DNA of 44,702 nt from the IMG/VR virus record IMGVR_UViG_3300030116_005601, positions 1 to 44,702 of that record; one strand, written 5' to 3'. Below are positions 23,501-33,700 of this stretch, piece by piece. The notes beneath the pieces were generated by a model, which saw nothing but the letters and a program-made list of their open reading frames with translations, did no database searches and was not told the DNA's origin. Position numbers and translations under genes: made by a program. Position 1 is the stretch's first letter, and the number at the start of each line of letters is the position of its first letter. The DNA is from a virus.

Positions 23501-24542
23501 TGTAGTGTCACAGTTAAATGATTTTGTAACATTAGGACAAGAAAGCATACATTCTAGCTTAACAATTGTCAAACAAGAAGCAAATGGTCAGCCAACTATT
23601 GTTCAAGCTCCTAGTGCTGGTTCAGGTGAAATTTATTCCTGTAAGGTTATTAGGAATGGGAGCACTAGTGCAGATATTGTATATAGACTTGGAATTGATA
23701 CAGCTAATAATGATACAGATGAAATTTTATTTACTACATCTGCTGGGCATACTAGTCAAAATGTCGTTAATGGTTTGATATCATTAATAGATAACGCTGG
23801 ATGGGTTGATTCAAGATATATTGCGAATCGTTCAGGTCGTCACAATCTAACTGCTACTTATACTGCTGTTGCATCTAACAATTCAATAACAGGCCCTGGT
23901 TTAATAGATGCTGGATTTGAAGCTGGCATGGAAATAACATTTAATTCTCAAGCAGGTGCAAATGCAAATAAAACATTTTATATTGTAGGGATATCAGCAG
24001 GTGATCCTAATGACACAATAACAGTTAATTCTTCTTCAACTGTTCCATATGCAGGATTAGATACGCTGTCTGATCAAAGTGCTACTCTTTTTGCTATAAC
24101 TGGGGCTGGGTTTACAATACAAAATATACCACCTAACCCAGATCATTCTTCTTTAGTTTTAAGCGGCTATAGCTATTCAGACAAAATTACTATTGAAAAG
24201 TTTGAAAATGATAGTGATAACTCTAATTCTAATATTATTATTACAACAAAAGAAATAGACTTTGGAAATATTAGTAGCACCAATAATATTAACTCTATTT
24301 ATATTACTCACAATTTAAATCATAGCATTGGCACTGTAGAATACAGAACAGATAATCATGGTTTTACATATTTACAGCCTCAGTTTGAAGATGGCATTAA
24401 CATTCAAGGGATGTCAACATACAAATATATTATTAGAGAAAAAAATGCAAGAATAATTCAAATTAGAATAAAGTCTTCTGAATCAAATACATATGAGCTT
24501 AATGATATATCAATAGTGTACAGAGAAAAAGTAACTAAATAA
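20532..24542 (+). CDS. Tail nozzle / stabilisation protein, 1336 aa
   Basis: The N-terminus IDKFEGGLATHKFERDI...ADNELVEAQDVMVDIEGKIRSMGS (in parts) matches the T7 gp12 / P22 gp10-like stabilisation or nozzle proteins of podoviruses. Blocks such as DGDSITALAEHADRLLQFK, SLYIINLSGDYEY and GVAWVNKNGCYLYNG are the beta-propeller pattern of these proteins. The long C-terminal half (about residues 600-1336) is beta-rich and carries extra domains, larger than usual for this family. It starts at GTG 20532 with a distant AAAGGA site. It builds the lower part of the short tail. Confidence 0.75.
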   Translation: MPKQTLRIDKFEGGLATHKFERDIADNELVEAQDVMVDIEGKIRSMGSSFVYDPAVGSGLLNSLTGLVTPGFGLFSFGADHDINNNAKEIKIIAIQNAGKINLFDTSEHSAAISINVDQSQHLLVEPIFYYINESLRICDTNFSNTNSNNKVFTYIERTFFANNASNPLHALPSGSGEWIDVNQEIATPANTANLDTDGADDGGFIKLTVAEASDDAGEWNSADLGALQFGYTYLYDEDTGFGKQESKIKNYSNTFSLSGAEDRRLNITVSINANLYTSGLAAMGFPERVTGFRIYWVGEGSNTFEEPLMLLEGDFNRGTNNDGVIVAHNNQEQLLAYDSSGSPNVYKNASVLTIPEQPVLTYELLNGYKHDVESITAKYKSAIIVNNTCYIGNIQQNDRVYADRMIKSPVGKFDTFPSSNFLDVAIGDGDSITALAEHADRLLQFKSESLYIINLSGDYEYVEDHQIHKGVLSQAAVVKTAEGVAWVNKNGCYLYNGERTLDLIGNKIDPNEWKNFIGTKGMIGYLTRKKQLIISGNPSAAGAQGNVYIFDMRTQSWTKGLNKLSPLSKSNFISTYKGDTLIAFNQLAESENISVELKTPGSNPRDGVWAIESTGNSSVVNTKLQLNSNDITNVFSYSSDEPISLAQKIKNEIAVGPQKEYISVDWDESYNLTEPNPLLVRLPGYLTDDTPVNLSGNLQFTVLPSQGVSTTYSQPSISLLINSDTVPAGDANSRNLGFQLAVPSNLSDNLGTEGNRTYYLKIKNNLALNNNTYKDFASLHVPQIGQELLSNQSSILYSGISGNVSIYTGAPEFNMSQFTGRHKLGSIGGNNNFQFNTPYEGDNSFGDPFYQVFLSFNEEWTGPEYYPVDLPFGSILDGQTFTMTAASAIIDDTVDNEYFNEDATHQIWISNYEARLNYSAGDIITLQYNNLVDDYGTGTNIYDGVQFNVIGAIPFSGEYTTNTLDPRTDAGWPNTQFTQHAANSGWTCLVVSQLNDFVTLGQESIHSSLTIVKQEANGQPTIVQAPSAGSGEIYSCKVIRNGSTSADIVYRLGIDTANNDTDEILFTTSAGHTSQNVVNGLISLIDNAGWVDSRYIANRSGRHNLTATYTAVASNNSITGPGLIDAGFEAGMEITFNSQAGANANKTFYIVGISAGDPNDTITVNSSSTVPYAGLDTLSDQSATLFAITGAGFTIQNIPPNPDHSSLVLSGYSYSDKITIEKFENDSDNSNSNIIITTKEIDFGNISSTNNINSIYITHNLNHSIGTVEYRTDNHGFTYLQPQFEDGINIQGMSTYKYIIREKNARIIQIRIKSSESNTYELNDISIVYREKVTK

Positions 24543-26131
24543 TGGCAAATTATAAAAATAGAGAACTGCATCATTTAAAATCTTCTAGAGTTAGAGTAGG
24601 ACAAGGGGTTCCTAAACCTAATGAGGGATTTGATGGAGACCTTGCATTAAGGATAACAAGTGATGGATTAAAGCTATTTGCTAAATATAGAAATAGATGG
24701 TATATAGTTGGTGAGCATATGCAAGAACTTTATAATCCAAATCAAAGTGGAACTCATGCACCACAAACACAAATAGGCTTTCAAAGCAATGGTAATTTTA
24801 TATTAAATAGGCAAGCAAAATTAGCATTTGGCAGTTTATTATCTAGGCCTTCTATTATAGAGCAAGTGCCTATTAGTTTAACTAATGAAACTCAAAATTT
24901 ATTATTTACAGTAGACGATAAAAAACTTTTATCATTACATGCCGCTGGGTCTGGATCTTTTGTTAGATTGCCACATTCATCAGGTCAAATAGAATGTAAA
25001 AAAATACATATTACTGATGCATATGGAAATGATTTAGGAGATACACATATTGCTAGTAATAGTGCTGATCAATTAACTATTACTGTAGGTGGAGAAAGTA
25101 TGCTAAGTTTTGTAGAGTCTACAACTAACACTATGGAGTCTCAACAAATAGCAGAGTATCTTATTAGAAGCGATACTACTGAAGATCCTATATTGCACCT
25201 TAAAAACGAAACTAATGATGCTACTGGACCTACACTTAAGTTAAGTAATGAAAGGTCAGGAGGAGGCAACGTAGGGGCTGATGATGATGTTTTAGGGACT
25301 ATATCATTTGACGGAGAAGATAATGGCGGTAATGCTCAACAATACGGATTAATAAAAGGCAGTATAGATGTAGCAACTGATGGCCAAGAATCTGGAAAAA
25401 TTGCTATACAGGTAGCGACTCATAATGGCAGTTTAAATGATGGAATTACATTAACTGGTGGGTCTACAACAGGAGAAGTAGATGTTATTCTAGGTAAAGG
25501 ATTTCAGTCAGTTACTAATGTTTCTGGAGAAGTATTGGTTAATAGTGGTCAAGTTAAATTTAAAGAAACATCTTCAGCTGATGCAGATGTTGCTTCTGTT
25601 GGGCAGCTATGGGTTAAAAACGAAACTCCTAACTGTTTAGCATTTACAGATGATGCAGGTACAGATATAGTTGGAATTGGTAAATACCATTATGAAACTA
25701 AAATTTGCAATTTTTATTCAAGTGTAAGTAGTACTGTTTATTTGCCTATTGCAGGATATGTAATTGAAAGAACATCTACTGCTGGTCAAAATGAATTTAT
25801 TGCTATGATAGCACCATTTAATGGAACATTAGAAAAGTTTGCACTTAGAAGTGAGGCAGCACAAGGCACTGGCTCTGGGTCAATGACTTTTAGGGTTTTA
25901 GAATCTTCAGATGGCACAGAAGTGCCTGGTACACAGGTTTATAGAAAAGATATGACAGGCTTATCTATAGCTGATGATACATATACAGAGTTTGATTTAA
26001 CATCACCAGGTATAGGTAGTTATCCAATACCAATTACTAAAGGAAGAATCTATGCATTTGCGTGGACACCTGCTGCTACGCCATTTGATACTAATACTAC
26101 ATTAGTTTTTAAATGGGATATAACAAGTTAA
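24542..26131 (+). CDS. putative tail fibre or tail tip protein, 529 aa
   Basis: TAATG overlap with the nozzle gene. N-terminal segment NEGFDGDLALRITSDGLKLFAKYRNRWYIVG (shown in parts) is a small domain seen in marine phage fibre proteins. The middle is Ser/Thr/Gly/Asn-rich strand sequence with DNGGNAQQYGLIKGSIDV, similar to fibre shafts. The C-terminus looks like a jelly-roll domain (FNGTLEKFALRSEAAQGTG, RIYAFAWTP). This is probably a fibre or tip protein that touches the host. Family-level assignment is uncertain. Confidence 0.55.
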   Translation: MANYKNRELHHLKSSRVRVGQGVPKPNEGFDGDLALRITSDGLKLFAKYRNRWYIVGEHMQELYNPNQSGTHAPQTQIGFQSNGNFILNRQAKLAFGSLLSRPSIIEQVPISLTNETQNLLFTVDDKKLLSLHAAGSGSFVRLPHSSGQIECKKIHITDAYGNDLGDTHIASNSADQLTITVGGESMLSFVESTTNTMESQQIAEYLIRSDTTEDPILHLKNETNDATGPTLKLSNERSGGGNVGADDDVLGTISFDGEDNGGNAQQYGLIKGSIDVATDGQESGKIAIQVATHNGSLNDGITLTGGSTTGEVDVILGKGFQSVTNVSGEVLVNSGQVKFKETSSADADVASVGQLWVKNETPNCLAFTDDAGTDIVGIGKYHYETKICNFYSSVSSTVYLPIAGYVIERTSTAGQNEFIAMIAPFNGTLEKFALRSEAAQGTGSGSMTFRVLESSDGTEVPGTQVYRKDMTGLSIADDTYTEFDLTSPGIGSYPIPITKGRIYAFAWTPAATPFDTNTTLVFKWDITS

Positions 26132-26189
26132 ATGTTTGAAAATTTAATAAATAGAAACTATATTACAAGGATTTCTAAGGAGAAAAAGT

Positions 26190-26708
26190 ATGAGTCAAGC
26201 TAAAGCACGTATAGCATTAAAACAAAAAGCTGTTAAAGACTATAATAAATTAATGGAAGATTGGGAAAAATTACAAGAAGAAAATGTACAGGCTCAAAGC
26301 AAATCTGCATTAGGATCTTTATTTGGTAGCGTAGCATTGCCATTAATCAGTAATTTTATTTTTCCTGGTATGAGTGTACTAGGAGGTATGGTAGCAAGTG
26401 GTGTAGGAAGCTATGTAGGTGGTAAAGCAGGAGAAAAGCAAAGAGGCAGATTAATTGATTTTGATTTTGGTGGAGAAGGTGTACAAGGTGGTGAAGCTAT
26501 TAGTCCTGTTGGCTTAAGGGCTGATGCTAGAAGAAGCATTCAATCTCAAGCTGATCTTGCGTATGGATCATTTGACGAAGACTTGACTGCAAAAGCTTTT
26601 AGTGACTTTATATATTCTTACGCAAATGTAGGTGGAGATATTAACAATATTAATTTAGGCGATCCATATAAACCAACACTATTTAAAATGCTACAAGGTA
26701 ACAAATAA
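26190..26708 (+). CDS. putative ejection protein, 172 aa
   Basis: CTAAGGAG before ATG 26190. Residues about 1-45 are a charged helix, followed by a hydrophobic Gly-rich region (SLFGSVALPLISNFIFPGM, GGMVASGVGSYVGGKAG) that could cross or disrupt membranes. This is typical of small inner-virion proteins that open a channel during DNA entry in podoviruses (T7 gp14 type). It is the first gene of the ejection block and overlaps the next by one base. No strict family match. Confidence 0.6.
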   Translation: MSQAKARIALKQKAVKDYNKLMEDWEKLQEENVQAQSKSALGSLFGSVALPLISNFIFPGMSVLGGMVASGVGSYVGGKAGEKQRGRLIDFDFGGEGVQGGEAISPVGLRADARRSIQSQADLAYGSFDEDLTAKAFSDFIYSYANVGGDINNINLGDPYKPTLFKMLQGNK

Positions 26709-27331
26709 TGGTAAATAGCCCATATATAAATCCTTTTGAAGAGCTAGGCTCTACAGGGCAAGATTTAAGTTTAGAAAATTTAGGGTTAGAGTTTTCTTAT
26801 TATACTGATTTAATGTCAGGTGCATTAAAAGATGATGGTAGTTTTGGTTTTGAGTATGCAGGAGAAGATTTTGGAGTTGAAGAATACAACCTTAGTCAAG
26901 AAAATTTATTAAGAGAATCGTTTAAAGAAAATTTTTTAGATTTTAAAAGATCATTAGGAGATATATATAGTTCATCTTTAGGCAATATATCTAGCAGCAT
27001 TACAGAAAGGGGTAAAAGGGGAATTGCTTCTGGTGGTTTTAATCAAACCCAAGAATTGCAAAAATCTATTGCTGAAGAAATAAGAGGATTAAGAGAAAGT
27101 ATTACAGAGCAAAGAATGAACACTATAGAATCTATATATGATGTTAGACAAAGTTATAGTGATGAGCTTTTTAGTTTGTATAATACCTATCTAGATGCAT
27201 TTCCTGAAGCAAGTGAGAATCAAGATACTATATTAGATTGCTATCAACAAAATAAAGTATTTGATCCAAACACAGGAGAATGCGCTGAATTACTTACAGA
27301 TTTTGCTATTTCTAGCCCTTATGGTACATAA
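26708..27331 (+). CDS. putative inner-virion protein, tandem copy 1, 207 aa
   Basis: Predicted mostly helical. A central stretch (KRGIASGGFNQTQELQKS, then a helix ending ELFSLYNTYLDAFPE) resembles the corresponding part of the next protein (KSGFAGHSKINDVKNAQ, DMWSLYSDFLSLDPE). Both have a Cys-containing C-terminus. It is likely that the two genes arose by duplication and make related inner-core or ejection proteins. The similarity is by eye. Confidence 0.55.
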   Translation: MVNSPYINPFEELGSTGQDLSLENLGLEFSYYTDLMSGALKDDGSFGFEYAGEDFGVEEYNLSQENLLRESFKENFLDFKRSLGDIYSSSLGNISSSITERGKRGIASGGFNQTQELQKSIAEEIRGLRESITEQRMNTIESIYDVRQSYSDELFSLYNTYLDAFPEASENQDTILDCYQQNKVFDPNTGECAELLTDFAISSPYGT

Positions 27332-27347
27332 GTTTTAAAGGAGTATA

Positions 27348-28337
27348 ATGTCAAGTCCATATTTTAACATAGATTATTTAAGCGATGAGTCTTTAGGATT
27401 AGATGAAGATTATACGCTTCAAGAAGGTACTCCTGCTGGAACACCAGACATTGAAGCATTAATAAAAGACTATATTGTTGAAGGTTCAGGTTCTGTTAAT
27501 GTAGATGATTTAATGCAAAAATATACATTAGATGGCGGCATGACAGAACTTACAGGACAAGAACTTTTTGATTTAGTTGTGCCTGCTGGATTTATATCAC
27601 AAATAAAACCCTATAGCCAGTTTAAAGAAGAAAACAGAAAAAAAGAAACTATATTTGACATTAGAGATTCATTAAGAGATATTGAAAATACTCAAAGAGA
27701 AGGATTAAGGTCAATAGACAAAATACAACAACTAGCAGGTAAAAGCGGATTTGCAGGACATAGCAAAATAAATGATGTTAAGAATGCTCAATACTCAGAT
27801 ATAGCAAGAACCATACAAAGTAGTACAGGTGCAATTAGAAAAGATATACTAGGATATGAAACTGATGTAGTTAAGCTAAGAGAAAATTATATTGACGATA
27901 TGTGGTCATTGTATTCAGACTTTTTATCATTAGATCCAGAGCGTGCAACAAAAGTAAAAGACTTAAGTGGCAAAAATTTAGGTGTTAGTCCAGAAGTTCC
28001 AACGCCTGGTGGTGATTTTTTAACTGATGGTCCAACTGTTGATACTGATATAGATGTAAGCAATGCAGGTAATTATAGCAGCTTAACTCAAGCTATGATT
28101 GGTTTAGGTATTTTAGGAGGGGGCATAGGACTTACTGGATTTGAAGATGAGGCATATATACAAGCAATGCAAGAAGACATATGTGCAAACTTTCCTGATT
28201 TAACAGGATGTGAGCCACCTGGTAATCCTGGAGATGCACCAAATTATTTTGACATTCCAGTTTGTGGTGTAGGTTATTTTTATGATTCATCATGTCCAAA
28301 TGGTTGTGTAGATTCTTATGGTGCATGTCAAGATTAA
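27348..28337 (+). CDS. putative inner-virion protein, tandem copy 2, 329 aa
   Basis: AAAGGAG site before ATG 27348. N-terminal acidic part, then a helical core resembling the preceding gene, a hydrophobic Gly segment (AMIGLGILGGGIGLTGF) and a C-terminus with eight Cys residues (for example SSCPNGCVDSYGACQD). A Cys-rich tail in an ejection protein is unusual and may form disulfides outside the cell or bind metal. Likely packaged in the virion by position. No named family. Confidence 0.55.
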   Translation: MSSPYFNIDYLSDESLGLDEDYTLQEGTPAGTPDIEALIKDYIVEGSGSVNVDDLMQKYTLDGGMTELTGQELFDLVVPAGFISQIKPYSQFKEENRKKETIFDIRDSLRDIENTQREGLRSIDKIQQLAGKSGFAGHSKINDVKNAQYSDIARTIQSSTGAIRKDILGYETDVVKLRENYIDDMWSLYSDFLSLDPERATKVKDLSGKNLGVSPEVPTPGGDFLTDGPTVDTDIDVSNAGNYSSLTQAMIGLGILGGGIGLTGFEDEAYIQAMQEDICANFPDLTGCEPPGNPGDAPNYFDIPVCGVGYFYDSSCPNGCVDSYGACQD

Positions 28338-28351
28338 GTTAAAGGAGTATA

Positions 28352-30700
28352 ATGGCTAGAAAAAGTAGAACAGCAGATATATTATCAGGTGCATTTCAAG
28401 ACCTGTCTAGATTGGCTATGAGCCAACAAGCTAGTCAACGATCTCAAGAACTAAATGTAGAAAGTAGTTTAATTGACTTAGAAATACGTGAATTAAATAA
28501 TAGTATAAGCAATCTTCAAAATAATATAGAGACTTTTGAAAATAGCATAGAATCAACTGCAGGTCAAGTATTAAACTTAAGTGATGAATTTAAAACTGCT
28601 GGTTATGAAAAATTTAGCACAAATCTAACAGACTCTACCTTAAGCCCTTTGGTAAATAAGGTTAATCAATTAAGGCAAAGAGAAGCGAGCTTAAAGCAAC
28701 AAGAAGCTCAACTGCGGCAACTACAAATACCATTATCTCAAATGGAAAGTTTTTATCAAGGAGCTTCTGCTGACCCTGCTTTTAGTGGAGATCCAAAACT
28801 ATTTGATGATCAGGACTTTAGTGTAGACGCTTTTAATGCACAGTTTGATACACAGTTTGACGATTATAATGAAGAAATGCTAATGTTTATGTCAGGAGCT
28901 AGATCAAACATAGAGGCAAGAACAGCAGTTAATAGGTTAGCTAGTGAATCAGCTTTATTAGACGCAAATACAAAAGCTATACAAAATCAATTATTAACTC
29001 AAAAGCTTAAAGCAGAGCAAGATAATTACTCAATAGAAAACATAAAAAATGATATGAATCAAAATATTCGTGCTTTAAATTTTGCTACAAAATTAGAAAA
29101 TGTTCCTATAAATTCTGATATATACAGAAATCTTCTTACCCTATCAAGCAAGGAAGAAGACTTATCATCTACTGAAAAAGGCGAACAAAGTAAATTGTAT
29201 CATGCACTAGGCTATATAACCAATCCTAATACCTTTGGTCAGCCAGTTGTAGACAAGCAAACACTTGATGTTGAATTATTATCATTGCGTAATAACAATA
29301 TTATAAGTGAAGAAGAATATAATGAATTAAGTAATGAATATATTGATCGTGGTAAAAAAGTATTTAAGGCATTATTATCTGCTACTGAACGTCCTACAGG
29401 AACTATGGAAGAAAAATTACTTAGTGGATATAAACGCAAATCTGCATATTATGATTTATTAAAAGAAATATCAGATGCATATGAAGCTACAGGAGTAATG
29501 CCTATAGAAATATTAGCTATTACTGGATATGAAAGTGAGTCAGATTTTTCTCGATTAGCACCCTTAACTTCACAATTAGCTGAAAGTATTTTAGATAAAG
29601 AAGAAGCTTTATTAATGCAGTCTATTCAAAAAGCTAGAAATGGATTGCCAGTACAAGATATTATTAATGAAACTGAAACTGGAGTACCAAACTTAGAAGA
29701 AGTTAATGAATCTATGCTATTAAACTTTGAGGATGCTACAGTTGATCCAGTATCAAGGCAATTATCGAAAGATGTTTTAGATAGCTTAAATATAATGCAG
29801 GGTATTACTGATGCAGAAGATGTACCAGATGATGAAATTATTGATGCTACTTTTGAGGAGGCAGATGAAGGTAACTTTGTAGGATTTTTTAGTGACATGA
29901 AAACATCATTTGGTAATTTTTTAGACAGTATAAATCCATTTGATTTTGATTTTAATCTATCTAGTCCTGATGAATTAGAACTAGAACCTTTTAACCCTAG
30001 TCAATTTGCTAGAAATGATGAATATCTAAAAAGTCAAAACCCAGAAGCTTATAATGAACTAAGGTCATTAGTAAATAGAAAAGAAGAATTAGAATCTATA
30101 ACATCTGATGCATCTAGAATTGTAGCATCTGCAGCTACAGCTGGCGAAAATGATATGGTTCAAAATGTAGGCAGAATTAATACTGACGCATTAAATGAGT
30201 TGCAAGGCATTGATCAAAGAATATCTAAAGCATATAAACAATTAATAGGTTCAACAAAACAAAAAGAAAAAGAAAGTGCAACATTAGATTCATTTGTTAG
30301 GAGGTATGAACCTGCAAATGATGAATATATTAATACTATAGCACAGATACTAAATGTAGACCCAAGCATACCATTAAAAGATATACCATTGCAAGATCTA
30401 GCTAATGCTATAGCACAAGGTGAAGGTTTCTATAATGATGAAGATCAAAACATAAGTATGGGTAGTGCTAGTCAAAATCCTGCACAAAGAAATAATAACC
30501 CAGGTAATTTAAAATTTGCTAACCAGCCTGGTGCTATAGGACAAGATGAAGCAGGTTTTGCAATATTTAGAAACGTTGAAGATGGATGGCAAGCTTTATA
30601 TAATCAATTACGATTAGATCAACTTAGGTCAGAAAATTATTTTAGTGATAGTAATTTTGATGATGCATTGTTAGCATTAAACCAACTGGAGAGTAATTAG
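28352..30700 (+). CDS. inner-virion protein with lysozyme-like C-terminal domain, 782 aa
   Basis: Long coiled-coil N-terminal part (residues about 1-240, Gln/Leu/Glu heptads), then helical segments. Residues about 673-780 form a peptidoglycan-degrading lysozyme-like domain: AIAQGEGF with candidate catalytic E691, and RNNNPGNLKF from R713, a motif known in phage virion lysozyme-type domains, with GFAIFRNVEDGWQAL after it. It should open the cell wall locally during DNA injection. AAAGGAG precedes ATG 28352. The stop and the next GTG overlap by one base, linking it to the giant protein. Confidence 0.75.
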   Translation: MARKSRTADILSGAFQDLSRLAMSQQASQRSQELNVESSLIDLEIRELNNSISNLQNNIETFENSIESTAGQVLNLSDEFKTAGYEKFSTNLTDSTLSPLVNKVNQLRQREASLKQQEAQLRQLQIPLSQMESFYQGASADPAFSGDPKLFDDQDFSVDAFNAQFDTQFDDYNEEMLMFMSGARSNIEARTAVNRLASESALLDANTKAIQNQLLTQKLKAEQDNYSIENIKNDMNQNIRALNFATKLENVPINSDIYRNLLTLSSKEEDLSSTEKGEQSKLYHALGYITNPNTFGQPVVDKQTLDVELLSLRNNNIISEEEYNELSNEYIDRGKKVFKALLSATERPTGTMEEKLLSGYKRKSAYYDLLKEISDAYEATGVMPIEILAITGYESESDFSRLAPLTSQLAESILDKEEALLMQSIQKARNGLPVQDIINETETGVPNLEEVNESMLLNFEDATVDPVSRQLSKDVLDSLNIMQGITDAEDVPDDEIIDATFEEADEGNFVGFFSDMKTSFGNFLDSINPFDFDFNLSSPDELELEPFNPSQFARNDEYLKSQNPEAYNELRSLVNRKEELESITSDASRIVASAATAGENDMVQNVGRINTDALNELQGIDQRISKAYKQLIGSTKQKEKESATLDSFVRRYEPANDEYINTIAQILNVDPSIPLKDIPLQDLANAIAQGEGFYNDEDQNISMGSASQNPAQRNNNPGNLKFANQPGAIGQDEAGFAIFRNVEDGWQALYNQLRLDQLRSENYFSDSNFDDALLALNQLESN

Positions 30701-33700
30701 TGGATCCAAAAAGAAGAGAAGAAATACGAAGATTACAAGAAGAACAAAGAGCTTCTGGTAGAGTGAATATAACTACTGGCACATCGCCTGTAGTTAGTAA
30801 AGGTCTTTCAGTAATTCCTAGACCACAGTCAACAGATATAGTAGATGATCAACCAAGCAAGATTCAAGAAATGTTTGGCTTAGGAGAAACAAGTGGAGAT
30901 TTAGTTGGAAATATAGCTGCTGGTTTTTTTGATCAATTAATGCTCCCTACATTTATTGATGTAGCATCTGAAGTTAGAGATGAAGGTGTTTATGTTCCTG
31001 GTGTTGGGCAAACAAAAGATTTTTCTAGTGATGTATTTGGTTCTGAAGATTGGGCAGACGAAAGTTTAGCTGGTAAAATAGGCTATGGATTAGGTTCAGC
31101 TTTTGGTTTATTTACAGGGGTAGGTGCTGTATCAACACTATTAAGAGGTGGATCAAAACTTGCTGGCGTTGCTGGATTAAAATATGCAGGTAAGAAAGTT
31201 GCAGAAGCTGGTGGTGAAGCTATTAGTCAAGATGTTGGTGAAGCTATTGTAAATCGCAGCAGTAAGATAATTAAAGATGCTAGCAAAGCAAGAGCAAATA
31301 GTTTATATAAACCTTATAATATACGAAAAAAAGCACATCTTACAAAAAATCCTCTTGCAGATGAAGCAATACTTATTAATGCACAGAACACACTAAAAAA
31401 AGATTTAGCAGAAAAGTTTGGAAATCAACTTACTGCTAAACAATTAGATGAATTAGCAAGAGTATCATTAAAAGAAGGTGCTGATTATATTAATTCTAAT
31501 TTTAGTTCTAGCATTTATGGATACATGGTCAAAAAAGGCTTTAGTGATAAGGTGGCTAGATTTACAAGTTCTAGTGCCTATGAGTCGACACTACTAGCTA
31601 CACATCAATGGATGATAGGTGAGGGATCTGAGCTAATAACTAAAGGGTTACTTGGTAATGAGATTGAAGAAGAAGTTGGTGAAGGTTTATTTATGCCAGG
31701 CTACAAAAGAGCTATACAGGGTGCAACATTAGGGTTTGGATTAGGATTAGCAAGATTAATACCTGGTGGTAAAAATGTACAATTTTCTAAATCTATTGGA
31801 GCATTTGAGTATGCACCTGTTCAAGGTTCATTAGCAGATGCTATGACTATGGGTAAGGTTATTAAAAATAGATTTTCTAGAACAAGCAAGATGAAACCTA
31901 AACAATTACAAAGAGCATTATATACTCAGTGGGTAGGTTCAGGAAAATCAAGCAAATGGATGAGGGATGAGCTGCCTGGATTTGCAAAAAATATATTACG
32001 TAAAAATGCTGATGATCTAACTACACAAGATATTAATATGTTAAGAGAAGCATGGAAAGTTACTAGAAAAAATACACCTAAAGTAATTGCTGATCTTGCT
32101 AAAGAAATTAAAGGCGATCTTAAAGGATCGTTCCCTAGAATGTTTGTAGGTAGTCTTATTATGAATGCTCAATCTTTCTATGATAGAGGTGGATTTGAAG
32201 TTATAGGAACAGATCAATATCCTACAAGTGAGTTTTTAACTGACTTCTTAACAGGCATGATTTATACTAAACGTGGTGTAGGTATGGTCACTAAACCTAA
32301 AGCTCCTAGATATTTTAAAGAAACAGGAATGGATGCTAATGGTTATGAGCTAGAAAGCTATGTTAAATCATTAGAGATACTAGGATACAACGATGAGGCT
32401 ATTGGACCAATTACTGCATTGACAGGTAAAGGTGAAGCTGAGATACTAGCATCTATAGAAAGAAGTGATTTTATTGAAGGTACTCCAGATGCTAAAGTAT
32501 TATTTGATCAGGTATATGAAAATACAGTCACTGGTTCAGAGTATGTCAATAATATTGATCCAGAGAAAAAACCATGGCAAGTACATGCAGCTGAAGAAAA
32601 AATTAGCTTAATTAGAGAATTAGAAAATGCTGATGCAGCAACCAAAGATCAAATTGAAAAACGATTAAGCAATATAGAAAAACAAGAAGCTATTGTAAGT
32701 TATGTAGAAGAAGCAGCAATGACAGGCATAAAAGGTCAAAGACTAAAAGATATGTCTAAAGATGAAGCTCTAGCATATCTTTCTGATGTGTCATCTGGAA
32801 CATTAGATAACAAGCCATTAAATCCATTAACTGTTAGAGAGCAAATAGAAGATGCACTAATTAAATCTGCTAATACTCAAACAGAAGATACTTATCAAGT
32901 AATGAAAGCATATATAGAAGATTCAATGGCTGCATTAGGTTATCCTATAGATCAATCACAAGATGGTTTTGGCAGACCTATATTGCATCAAAGTTTGCTT
33001 GATTTGGTTGCTACTCAAAAAACTGCTAAACAAAATGAATCTAACGAACATATTGATGCAGCTGATATGTTGTATGAAGTATTAAGCAGAGCTGGCAGCA
33101 GAGAATCTGGCATGATTAACGTTACGTCAGGAGAAGGTGGCTTAAGGTGGAACGAAGCTGCTACTGTTACTGCAGAACAGAGAACAGCACTAAAAGATAT
33201 ATACAATTCTACAATGGATTATTTCCATACTAAATATTATAATGATGGTAATATTAGATGGAATCAATCTATGCCACTATACAATGGCATTGAAGGAGGG
33301 TTTTCTAACCCTAATTTATTATCCAGTGACATAATATTTATGGGTATTGGCAAATATCAAAATTTTAAAAGACATCAAGATATATATAACGTATTTACAA
33401 ATAAAAATAATGATTATGGTGCAGAAAGAAGTGCATTGCTATCACCATTATTTAAAGGTAATGGCACTGCTATACCTAAGGTAGAAGACTTGGCTAACTT
33501 TAGCCCTGATGATAAAAAGCTATTAAGACGCATAAATAATATTAAGTCAATGCTTGATCCATATGGAGGCAGTGCAACATCTATTGAAGTATCTGCAAGT
33601 GAATTAAAAAACTTTAGTACTAAGTTAATACAATCTTTTGGAACAAGAGAAGGTCAAGATATATTTACCAATGATCAATCATATAATGAGTTTAAAGCCT

